DNA of 52,836 nucleotides, taken from assembly GCA_029239355.1 (NCBI GenBank), contig JAQZAZ010000021.1:1-52836 (forward strand), read 5' to 3'. The notes beneath the pieces are model-generated. The model searched no databases and was not told where the DNA came from. It worked only from the letters and a program-made list of their open reading frames with translations. The DNA comes from Sphingobacterium sp. Lineage in GTDB: Bacteria; Bacteroidota; Bacteroidia; Sphingobacteriales; Sphingobacteriaceae. Both the position numbers and the translations under genes were made by a program. Below are positions 25,527 through 34,516 of the stretch, in pieces (position 1 is the first letter of the stretch; each line of letters starts with the position of its first letter).

Positions 25527-28256
25527 TTATTTTGATTTTGTCAGGATGACCGTTTTCGTTGACAAGGGGATACGATATCGACCACGGTCATCTTTGTGCA
25601 TACCTTTTATCTCATAGCCACTTTCGGGATTTATGTTGAGTAAAACTTGCTTAGTATGCTCCTGATTCCCTATGTGTAAATGTAAGACAATGTTCCTATC
25701 GTTCAGCTGGTAAGTCAAACGCTCAATTTCCCCGGCATCGGTTGTGAGCCAAAGTTGTTCTTTTGCTAGAAAAATTCGGCCCCGAGAGGCTGTTGTTATA
25801 GCAACGTCTACAGCTTTCCTGTTCGCTTTGAGGTTGCCACTGAATGCCAGCCATCCAAATTCGGGATGTTCGAAAATATAGGTTCCAGAGTTGACTGCAT
25901 AGCCATAGAATCCCGTACCATAGTCTCCACTGATTCCATCATTTGCCAATGTGCTCGGATAAGAATGGAATGCTGCTGGGCCAAAACCATCTTCCGTAAC
26001 ATTGGCAAGCGCTCCCATCATGCCTGCATGTCCGATCCGTAGTAGGTAGAAATCTTCGGGATGACGACGAAATTCTGTCAGAACGGGGATCGCATTGAGT
26101 GCAGAACCGTAATGATGCAATTGACGCTCAATGCGCGACAACTTTCCGCCGTAAACAAAATCCCAATAGCGTCTGGCACTACCGTTGTAACCCCAGTGCG
26201 GCACCGTTGGCATATAGGCAAGGATAGCATTGAGCGTCACCTGCGCTTTTTCATCAAATCCAAAGAAGCGTGACCACAGGTAGACTTCTTCCTGGCCGGT
26301 GGAGTCCCAAGGCATTTCACTGCCAAAAGGATAATTGAGTGTTTTCCAATGTTCGGCTCGTTTACGCATTGCTGCTTCCAGTTGATTCGCACGCGTTATC
26401 ATCCCTTCCTCGCGGAGATCTTGTAAGATAATCAGGAATATGCTACCTTCCATCTGGCCAAACTGAGCATAATAGGGCGCTTTCTCTACCATTGCTATTG
26501 CCGTATTGAAAGCACGGTCCAGATAGGTATCCCATGTTTCTTCCTGTACAAGATTGTTGTAGTTGCGGGCAAGCCGATACATTACCCAGTGTGCAGCGGC
26601 AACATGTGGATAGTTATAGGACCTTCCAATATCGTCGGCTTCTTTTTTAGGCCAGGCCGACCAAGTCTTCCAATTAATTTTGTCGTCGTAGGTGCCTGCT
26701 GGTAAAGAATCAGGAGCATAATAAAATAAACTTTTTACTACACCGTATTTTTGTGCACCCGAAGCATGCTGGATACGGCCATACATGGTTTCGTTGACAA
26801 AATGCTTGAGCTTTTCAATCTCCTGTTGGTCGGGTTGTAGGACCTGTTTCATGATGGCTGCAAGCCAGCTCGCAGCACCTGCTTCGTCGCTTAATCCCGC
26901 ATACCAAGCTCGTCGTTCTTGCGTAACTTGTTTTTGCTCTTCATAATCGTAAGAAATGACAGCAGGGGAGCGTCCAAATAGATCCTTGTCGTTTTCATAC
27001 CATTGCTTTGTGGTCAGAAAGTGGCCAAGGTTATTGACGACGTCTTTCTCGGATTTGATCACTTTATAATGTATTGTCTGTTCATTGCCATCCTCATAAA
27101 TCACAGTAACGCGTGCGCGCCCCCAACGGTTTCCTTTTACCTCGTATTGTTGCCATTGGCCTGCAGTTTGCTTTAGCTTACTAAGGGTGAGTGCATGCTC
27201 AGGGGATACACTGATTTTTTTAATTTCTTTGTTGTGCTTTAGAAAGAGCTTTACCGGATTATCTAATGGTATGACATACCCTGGAGCGCCAATGGCTACA
27301 GGGCGATTGTTTTTAAGCAATTCTGCTTCTATATCTCGGATACTTGGGGCGAGCACAAAGCGAAGTGCAAATATCTTGGACGTTTTGGGCGCTAATGTTG
27401 TTGAGGTCGCTTCATTCCATTGTTCTACGCCTTTCCATTCCGTTTCGGTATGTGCTTTGGTATGGACCATCCATTCATGAAATCCTTCAAAAGTTATGCT
27501 TCGGGGGGTAGGATCGCTATTCAAGGGATTATAGGCTTCAAAACCCGCATTCTCATAAGGCAATACCAATAAGCTTGGTCCGCGACCATGTAGATGATTT
27601 ACTTGGATATAACCCGCATCTTTGCCAATGTAAGGGTCAAAAAAGACGTTCTGTGCATGGGCTTGATCGAGGCTTTTACCATCCATGTTATTATTGAAAG
27701 GAAGCGGGATGCCCAGCGATCCGATTTCTATCGCTTGCTCTGTTGGATTACTGACCTCGAAGCTCAAGATCAGGTCACCACCGATATTCTTCCAGCTCCG
27801 GATCACTTTAAGAGGGATCCCTCCCAAGGACGGGGAGATATTAGCAGCAGCTAAAGTTGTCCCCGATGCATCGAGGGCGATTACCTCTTTGCGGTCTTTG
27901 GCGGATGAGTAAGTAGACCAAGTTGTTTCACCCTGTTTTCTCAAACTGATATTAATATCCCCAATATGAAAAAAATTATTACGGTCTCTCTTACGCAGCA
28001 TTTCCACAGGGGTGTAGTCGAAGTTGTCGTCTCCGCCTATTTGTTGTAATGCCGCTAAAGTCTGTGAGGAATTTACCACTTTGATCTTCAACTTTTCGAG
28101 TTGAAAGCTCTTATCTCCCTTGTCAATTCCCAATGTTGCTGCTTGTGTTTTGACAGCTTGCCATACGGGATGTTCATCCTGCTGGGCAAACACCGTGAGG
28201 GCAGCATGTAAATATAATAAGGTAAAAAGAAGGTAGTGGTTTTTCTTAAAGTTCAT
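25527..28256 (-). CDS. Large exported DUF5695-like protein, probable glycan-active enzyme
   Basis: 909-aa exported protein (signal peptide ending TVFAQ, residue 25). The N-terminal third is beta-rich (about 35-400). The C-terminal half is helical with an (alpha/alpha)6-barrel look and conserved aromatic stretches such as SYNYPHVAAAHWVMYRLA, FGQMEGSIFL and GYNGSARRYWDFVYGGK. From memory this matches DUF5695, found in utilisation loci, with no reaction known to me. It converges on the PL6 operon, so it belongs to locus 1 but is transcribed separately from a divergent 573-bp promoter region. I cannot name catalytic residues. Confidence 0.7.
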   Translation of the reverse strand: MNFKKNHYLLFTLLYLHAALTVFAQQDEHPVWQAVKTQAATLGIDKGDKSFQLEKLKIKVVNSSQTLAALQQIGGDDNFDYTPVEMLRKRDRNNFFHIGDINISLRKQGETTWSTYSSAKDRKEVIALDASGTTLAAANISPSLGGIPLKVIRSWKNIGGDLILSFEVSNPTEQAIEIGSLGIPLPFNNNMDGKSLDQAHAQNVFFDPYIGKDAGYIQVNHLHGRGPSLLVLPYENAGFEAYNPLNSDPTPRSITFEGFHEWMVHTKAHTETEWKGVEQWNEATSTTLAPKTSKIFALRFVLAPSIRDIEAELLKNNRPVAIGAPGYVIPLDNPVKLFLKHNKEIKKISVSPEHALTLSKLKQTAGQWQQYEVKGNRWGRARVTVIYEDGNEQTIHYKVIKSEKDVVNNLGHFLTTKQWYENDKDLFGRSPAVISYDYEEQKQVTQERRAWYAGLSDEAGAASWLAAIMKQVLQPDQQEIEKLKHFVNETMYGRIQHASGAQKYGVVKSLFYYAPDSLPAGTYDDKINWKTWSAWPKKEADDIGRSYNYPHVAAAHWVMYRLARNYNNLVQEETWDTYLDRAFNTAIAMVEKAPYYAQFGQMEGSIFLIILQDLREEGMITRANQLEAAMRKRAEHWKTLNYPFGSEMPWDSTGQEEVYLWSRFFGFDEKAQVTLNAILAYMPTVPHWGYNGSARRYWDFVYGGKLSRIERQLHHYGSALNAIPVLTEFRRHPEDFYLLRIGHAGMMGALANVTEDGFGPAAFHSYPSTLANDGISGDYGTGFYGYAVNSGTYIFEHPEFGWLAFSGNLKANRKAVDVAITTASRGRIFLAKEQLWLTTDAGEIERLTYQLNDRNIVLHLHIGNQEHTKQVLLNINPESGYEIKGMHKDDRGRYRIPLSTKTVILTKSK

Positions 28257-28829
28257 TTTCTGTAAGATTTAACAAGTAACGACTTGCTTTATCAGCATTG
28301 TCAATTAAATACAAATATGTGTTATTGAGTCCGTTCTTTATACTTGAAATTTAACCTACGATATTACTTTTTTAGCATATTTCAGCTAAAATTTGGTTTA
28401 TCATTTACGAAAATATACATTTAATGTATAAATAACATTTATTACACATAGGTTGTTGGCGATGGTAATGACATCAAGTCCATTTGGAGAACGATCAGAA
28501 GAAGCCTTTTGATCACAAAAGACTTCTTAAAGATGCTCGGATCTGAAGGCAGAGGTCAAAATCCAATAAGTAATGATCAAAAGTCGGTTAGTTAAGTTGT
28601 CCATCAGTTGCTTTCTTTGATAAAGAAAAATAAACATAGTTCAAATGAGTAAAAGACAGTACCTGTAAAAAGGTTTATGTATTTCATGACTTTAACGCAG
28701 GCAACCGATCACTGATTTGATGATAAAAAGTCCGTGGACAATCCTGGACGTATTTTGTTGGAGATATTTGACGAGCTATAAAAATGTAGATACGACAGAT
28801 TTCAATAACGCTAACAATAAACTTAAACA
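28257..28829. promoter_or_regulatory. Divergent 573-bp intergenic region with two inverted repeats
   Basis: This must hold the promoters for the DUF5695-like gene (minus) and the DUF885 gene (plus). Visible structures are an operator-like palindrome with 8-bp arms (TATACATT / AATGTATA, 28414-28430) and a 13-bp hairpin with one mismatch and a 4-nt loop (28499-28511 with 28516-28528). No TAnnTTTG box is obvious and no coding frame is convincing. Confidence 0.5.
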
Positions 28830-30599
28830 ATGATAAACACTGACCTTAAAGTAAAGCCATGTGTTGGTCTAGGTATACTCTGTATGGCAGTGCCAATGAC
28901 ATTAAATGCGCAAAAAATGGACTTGTTTCAACACACCACACCAATTGAACCCTACGTTGTTCAGTATGAAAATGATCTGCAGGCAGTAAATTATTTTTAT
29001 GGGCCCATGCCCAAAGGCTGGGGCTTCCAACAAGCCAGCCCGTCGCCTGAACAAATTAATAGATTAATCACTTTGGATAAGTCGTATCTGGACAAATTAA
29101 AAGCTTTTGATTATAATCAGTTGAATACAAATGGACAGGTAGACTATATCCTGTTAAACCGAAAGATCTTACACCATCAACAAGAATTAAATGACGAGAT
29201 GAATGCTTATCATCGGCTCAAATCTTATTTGCCATTTGCAGATAGCATCTTTCAGTTTGAACAAAAACGCAGAAGGGGCACTTTTGTAGAAGGTAAAGCG
29301 ATTGCAACAATGCTTGAACAGGCCAGTGAATCGGTATTGCGGGAGACAAAAGCGCTGGCGCAGAAACCTGCAATAGATGCCAATGATGTAAGCTATTTAA
29401 TCGGTATGGTTGAGTCTTTACAAAAGCGTCTGCAAAGTTCATTTGATTTCTATAATGGTTATGATCCCAATTTTACATGGTGGGTGCCCAAATCTTACGA
29501 AGGCCTTGATGCAGCGCTGGTAGCTTATAAAGAAGCGCTTAAAACTAAAAGCAACTGGAAGGTTTTTGATGACGGAAGCAATATAGGTGGCAGACCGATC
29601 GGTAAGGCGGCACTCAATAAAAAGCTAAAAGGTGAAATGATTGCCTATGATGCCGACGACTTATTGAAGATTGCCGATAAGGAATGGAAATGGTGCGTAG
29701 CTGAGTTATTGAAGGCTTCTCGGGAAATGGGATTTGGCGACAATTGGAAAGCCGCGCAGGAAAAGGTCAAAAATACGTATGTAGCTGAGGGTAGACAACC
29801 TGATCTTATCAATGCATTGTATGCCAGGGCACAGGACTTCATAAAAGCACATAACTTGATCGATATTCCCGAATTGGCGGATGAGACTTGGGGAATGATT
29901 ATGATGACTCCTGAACGGCAATTGGTCAATCCTTTTTTTACGGGCGGACGTGAGATCAGTATTTCTTATCCGACAAATACAATGACTTACGAGCAGAAGA
30001 TGATGAGTATGCGGGGGAATAATCCACATTTCTCTTTGGGAACTGTTCAGCACGAACTTAATCCAGGCCACCATCTGCAATATTTTATGAATAAAAGATA
30101 TAAACCCTACCGTGAACAGAGCTTTAATACACCTTTTTGGACGGAGGGCTGGACTTTGTACTGGGAATTGCTCTTGTATCGGATGGGATTTGCAAAAACA
30201 CCAGAAGAACGTATTGGTATCTTGTTTTGGCGAATGCACCGTTGTGCGCGTATCACGTTCAGTATCAAATTTCATCTTGGCGAATGGACACCGCAGCAAT
30301 GTATAGATTATCTTGTGGATCAGGTAGGACACGAACCGGCAAATGCGCATGGTGAGGTAAAACGCTCCTTCGAGGGGTCTTACGATCCTTTATATCAGCT
30401 TGCTTATATGATAGGGGGGCTACAATTATTAAGTATCAGCGATGAGCTGGTGGGCAAGGGTAAAATGTCCTATAAAGATTTTCATGACCGCGTTATCAAA
30501 GAAAATTATTTGCCTATGGAAATGTTAAGGGCGATATTGACTGATCAACATCTTGATGCCAACCACCAGGCGAAATGGAAATTTTACAACTTTGACTAA
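28830..30599 (+). CDS. DUF885-family exported peptidase-like protein
   Basis: 589-aa protein with an N-terminal signal sequence ending LNAQ (residue 29). DUF885 proteins are mostly helical and contain a metallopeptidase-like HExxxGHH motif; here it is HELNPGHHLQ from residue 408. Conserved C-terminal parts include FWTEGWTLYWELLLYRMGF and YLVDQVGHEPANA. It is the first gene of a three-gene run with an amino-acid permease (15 nt later) and an S9 peptidase, so extracytoplasmic peptide breakdown is a reasonable inference. The actual substrate is unknown. Confidence 0.85.
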   Translation: MINTDLKVKPCVGLGILCMAVPMTLNAQKMDLFQHTTPIEPYVVQYENDLQAVNYFYGPMPKGWGFQQASPSPEQINRLITLDKSYLDKLKAFDYNQLNTNGQVDYILLNRKILHHQQELNDEMNAYHRLKSYLPFADSIFQFEQKRRRGTFVEGKAIATMLEQASESVLRETKALAQKPAIDANDVSYLIGMVESLQKRLQSSFDFYNGYDPNFTWWVPKSYEGLDAALVAYKEALKTKSNWKVFDDGSNIGGRPIGKAALNKKLKGEMIAYDADDLLKIADKEWKWCVAELLKASREMGFGDNWKAAQEKVKNTYVAEGRQPDLINALYARAQDFIKAHNLIDIPELADETWGMIMMTPERQLVNPFFTGGREISISYPTNTMTYEQKMMSMRGNNPHFSLGTVQHELNPGHHLQYFMNKRYKPYREQSFNTPFWTEGWTLYWELLLYRMGFAKTPEERIGILFWRMHRCARITFSIKFHLGEWTPQQCIDYLVDQVGHEPANAHGEVKRSFEGSYDPLYQLAYMIGGLQLLSISDELVGKGKMSYKDFHDRVIKENYLPMEMLRAILTDQHLDANHQAKWKFYNFD

Positions 30600-30614
30600 A
30601 CACTTTCCTAGATT

Positions 30615-32051
30615 ATGGATACAAACACGCAGAATCAAGAATTTAAGAAATCGTTGGGACTATTGGATGCCACGATGTTAGTTGCTGGAAGTATGATTGG
30701 ATCAGGGATATTTATCGTATCCTCTGATATAGCCCGCCATACTGGGGCTGCGGGTTGGTTAATGGTCGTATGGTTGATCTGTGGGTTTATGACTTTGGCA
30801 GCGGCGCTGAGTTATGGTGAATTGAGCGCAATGTTTCCCAAAGCTGGCGGACAGTACGTTTACCTCAAAGAGGCTTACGGCCCCCTGGTGAGTTTTACTT
30901 TTGGCTGGACCTTTTTTGCTGTCATCCAAACGGCAACAATTGCAGCCGTGGGGGTGGCATTTTCAAAATTCACCGCGTATTTATTTCCTGTCCTGGATGA
31001 AGATGTGTATCTGCTTGTTTTAGGAAATGATCATGTCTCCTCCGCCCAGCTGTTGGCGATAGTCGTCATATTATTTCTGACATTTATTAACACCAGAGGT
31101 GTACAAAATGGTAAAACATTACAGACAGTACTTACCTTGATTAAAATATTGAGTTTGATTTTGCTGGTGTTATTTGGTTTTGCAGCTTTTGATCTTAATG
31201 TGTGGGAGCAGAATTGGTCGGCAGAGGCTCGATGGGATTTGCATCGCTTGAATGCTGATGGCTCAATAGCAAGTTATTCTTTGTTTGGTACCTTCGCTGC
31301 AATGTCCGCCGCACTGGTAGGTGCCTTATTTAGTAGTGATTCTTGGCATTCCTCATCTGCTGTGGCAGGAGAAATAAAAAATCCTCAACGTAATATCGGA
31401 CTCAGCTTAGCATTGGGGACAGGAATTGTGACCTTCATCTATATTCTGACCAACTTGATGTATACTGGAATATTGACGGTAGAAGGGATGGCAAGTGCCC
31501 CCAAAGATCGTGTAGCGATGGTAGTGGCCCAAGAGATATTCGGACCTTTTGGTATAACCATTTTAGCCATAATGATTATGATAAGTACTTTTGGATGTAA
31601 CAATGGGCTAATCTTGGCTGGAGCTCGGATTTACTACTCCATGGCTAAAGATGGTTTATTTTTTAAGAAGACCGGTCGTTTAAACAATCGGGCGGTGCCG
31701 GCTTATGCACTTTGGCTACAAGGAATAATTGCAGGAGTGTGGTGTTTAACCGGTAAATATGGAGATTTACTAGATATGATTACCTGTGTCGTCGTTATCT
31801 TTTATGTCATGTGTATAGCTGGTATTTTTTTGCTGCGCAAAAAACGACCCGAACTTCCGAGGCCCTATAAGGCTTTTGGTTATCCCATAATTCCGGCAAT
31901 ATATATCTTGATGGGACTTTCCTTTATCGTCTTACTGGTGATCTATAAACCTCAATTTACCTGGCCGGGGATAATTATTACACTTCTTGGAATCCCCCTC
32001 TATTATGTTGTCAAAGGACGTGGGCATACAAAACAGATCAATGAAATTTGA
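30615..32051 (+). CDS. APC-family amino-acid permease
   Basis: 478-aa inner-membrane transporter with about twelve hydrophobic helices. The helix-1 motif VAGSMIGSGIFIVSSDIA has the unwound GSGIF of the amino acid/polyamine/organocation family. AALSYGELSAMFPKAGGQYVYLKEAYG and VAGEIKNPQRNIG in helices 2-3 and 6-7 point to the L-amino-acid transporter branch. Between two peptidase genes, it probably takes up released amino acids. It starts 15 nt after the DUF885 gene. Confidence 0.93.
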   Translation: MDTNTQNQEFKKSLGLLDATMLVAGSMIGSGIFIVSSDIARHTGAAGWLMVVWLICGFMTLAAALSYGELSAMFPKAGGQYVYLKEAYGPLVSFTFGWTFFAVIQTATIAAVGVAFSKFTAYLFPVLDEDVYLLVLGNDHVSSAQLLAIVVILFLTFINTRGVQNGKTLQTVLTLIKILSLILLVLFGFAAFDLNVWEQNWSAEARWDLHRLNADGSIASYSLFGTFAAMSAALVGALFSSDSWHSSSAVAGEIKNPQRNIGLSLALGTGIVTFIYILTNLMYTGILTVEGMASAPKDRVAMVVAQEIFGPFGITILAIMIMISTFGCNNGLILAGARIYYSMAKDGLFFKKTGRLNNRAVPAYALWLQGIIAGVWCLTGKYGDLLDMITCVVVIFYVMCIAGIFLLRKKRPELPRPYKAFGYPIIPAIYILMGLSFIVLLVIYKPQFTWPGIIITLLGIPLYYVVKGRGHTKQINEI

Positions 32052-32116
32052 CCAATAAAACGTCTGCAAACTGAAATAAAATTGACCATATAACAATACA
32101 ATTGAGATAAATACGA

Positions 32117-34378
32117 ATGAATAACTATTTACATATGAAACTGAAGTTAATAGCTGCCTTATGGATACTCTGCCAGACTTCTGTGATGGCACAGGGGACA
32201 TTGGATGATTACAGACGGGCGAAGGAAATAAGAGAGTCTTTTGGTAAAGTCTATCAAGTACCACAGCAAATTCTTTGGTCAGAAAAAGGGGAGTGCTTTA
32301 GCTATCGTGCCACTGCCAAGGGTGGCAAGCTTGAATTATATATCGTTGATGCGGTAGGTAAGAATAAGCTCGTTACCGACGTCGCAGAGATTGAAAATCA
32401 GCTTAAAGCCGAATTGGGTACTGATGTTAAATTGGGTACTTATTGGGGTAAAGGCACCACGGTGTTAAATGCGCATGAAATTGAATTTGTAGTACAGGAG
32501 GTGACTTGGAAATGGAATGCAGCTACACAAAAATTGGTCAATAAAGGAAAGACTGTAGGTCATGCTCTTGATCATAACGGTGGAGAATATTGGGGGGCAC
32601 GCAGAGAGGACAGCAAGGGCGAAGCCGTTGACTCTCCTGACAAGAAATATACCGCCTATATTAAAAACAATAATATTTATGTGCGTAAAAATGGAGATGT
32701 AAAGACAGAGAAACAGTTGACATTTGACGGTAGTCCTGGCGAGTATTATAGGTCACAGATACAGTGGTCAAGTGATTCAAAAAAAATAGCTGTGTCAAAA
32801 GTGCGAAAAGCAGAAGTAAGAAAACTTACACTGTTTGAATCCTCTCCGGTTGATCAACTGCAGCCTAAGTTGCAGATAAGGGATTATGTAAAACCTGGGG
32901 ATGCTTTACCGCAATATTATCCAGCTATCGTCGAAGTGGAGACGGGTAAGATCTTTAGCGTTGATCCTACTCAGGTGGCCAATCAGTTTTCCTTATCTAA
33001 CCTTGCTTGGCGGCCGGACAACAGCGGCATTACCTTTGAATATAATCAACGTGGTCACCAACGCTATGATGTCCTTGAGCTAAGTGCCAGTAATGGGAAA
33101 ACCAAAGTAATTATCTCCGAAACCAGTCCTACTTTCATAGATTATAGTAGCAAAAAGTATAGAAATGATTTGTCGCGTACGCAGGAAATCATCTGGGCTT
33201 CGGAACGTGATGGATGGAACCATCTCTATCTTTTCGACAGCAATACCGGTGCCCTGAAAAACCAGATCACAAAAGGAAATTGGGTCGTACGAAAAGTGAT
33301 TTATGTCGACGAAGCAAAAAGAAGAGTGTTTTTTGAGGGGAGTGGGCTAAAGAAAGGCGAGGATCCCTACCTGATTCGTTATTATTCGATCGGACTAGAC
33401 GGTAAAGGATTGAAGGAATTGACCCCAGAGATGGCAAACCATCAAGCAACCTTTAATAGCGATCACAGTCTGTTTATAGATGTGTATTCTTTAGTCAATC
33501 AAGCGCCCAAATCAGTTTTGCGCGATGCATCGGATGGTAGGGTCGTCATGGCGTTAGAAAATGCAGATATAACTGAGCTAGAGGCTGCAGGTTGGAAGGC
33601 TCCTGAGGTTTTTAAAGCACTGGCGAGAGACAATAAAACTGATATCTGGGGTATTATCATACGACCCAGGAACTTTGATCCCCAGAAAAAATATCCTGTG
33701 ATCGAATATATTTATGCTGGACCACATAGTTCTTTCGTGCCAAAGAGCTTTTACGCCAACCCTTCGGGAATGTATGAATTGGCAGAATTGGGGTTTGTCG
33801 TGGTGCAAATCGATGGAATGGGAACTTCTAATCGGTCCAAGGCATTTCATGATGTAGCGTGGAAAAATTTAAAGGATGCCGGTTTCCCTGACCGCATGGC
33901 ATGGATGAAATCTGCGGCGTCCAAATACCCTTACATGGATATCGAGCGGGTAGGTATTTATGGTACTTCTGCAGGCGGGCAGTCCGCTACTGGGGCTTTG
34001 TTATTCTACCCCGAGTTTTATAAAGTCGGCGTTTCATCCTGTGGTTGTCACGATAACAGAATGGACAAGATATGGTGGAATGAGCAATGGATGGGCTGGC
34101 CAATAGGACCTGAATATGCGGCTTGTTCAAATACCGAGAATGCTTACCGCCTACAGGGCAAGCTGATGTTGATCGTGGGTGAGCTAGATGACAATGTAGA
34201 TCCTGCTTCAACTTACCAATTGGTCAATCAATTGATTAAGCAGGGTAAAGATCATGAGTTTATTATGGTGCCGGGAATGGGGCACGCCTCCGGAGGCGAT
34301 TTTGGAGAGAAGAAGCGACGGGACTTTTTCGTCAAGCATCTGCTGGGGGTAAATCCACCGGTATGGAGCCTATATTAA
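32117..34378 (+). CDS. S9-family prolyl oligopeptidase (DPP IV-like)
   Basis: 753-aa exported serine peptidase. Translation may begin at 32117 or at the Met codon at 32135, which gives a more usual signal peptide (MKLKLIAALWILCQTSVMAQ). A DPP IV-type beta-propeller occupies about residues 40-490. The alpha/beta-hydrolase domain follows with Ser618 in YGTSAGG, an Asp at 691-692 in GELDDNVDP and His723 in GMGHASGG as the triad. Expected to release dipeptides from peptide N-termini in the periplasm, in step with the DUF885 protein and the permease. Confidence 0.92.
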   Translation: MNNYLHMKLKLIAALWILCQTSVMAQGTLDDYRRAKEIRESFGKVYQVPQQILWSEKGECFSYRATAKGGKLELYIVDAVGKNKLVTDVAEIENQLKAELGTDVKLGTYWGKGTTVLNAHEIEFVVQEVTWKWNAATQKLVNKGKTVGHALDHNGGEYWGARREDSKGEAVDSPDKKYTAYIKNNNIYVRKNGDVKTEKQLTFDGSPGEYYRSQIQWSSDSKKIAVSKVRKAEVRKLTLFESSPVDQLQPKLQIRDYVKPGDALPQYYPAIVEVETGKIFSVDPTQVANQFSLSNLAWRPDNSGITFEYNQRGHQRYDVLELSASNGKTKVIISETSPTFIDYSSKKYRNDLSRTQEIIWASERDGWNHLYLFDSNTGALKNQITKGNWVVRKVIYVDEAKRRVFFEGSGLKKGEDPYLIRYYSIGLDGKGLKELTPEMANHQATFNSDHSLFIDVYSLVNQAPKSVLRDASDGRVVMALENADITELEAAGWKAPEVFKALARDNKTDIWGIIIRPRNFDPQKKYPVIEYIYAGPHSSFVPKSFYANPSGMYELAELGFVVVQIDGMGTSNRSKAFHDVAWKNLKDAGFPDRMAWMKSAASKYPYMDIERVGIYGTSAGGQSATGALLFYPEFYKVGVSSCGCHDNRMDKIWWNEQWMGWPIGPEYAACSNTENAYRLQGKLMLIVGELDDNVDPASTYQLVNQLIKQGKDHEFIMVPGMGHASGGDFGEKKRRDFFVKHLLGVNPPVWSLY

Positions 34379-34516
34379 AACACCATCGCAGTCATAAATT
34401 GATCCATGAAAGAATCAAAATCAGGGTAATATCCAATAATTTTAGGCTAAAATATTTCCATAGTTGACAATAGATTCTTTTTATTTTTATAAACACGTTG
34501 AATTAGTTATAATAAC

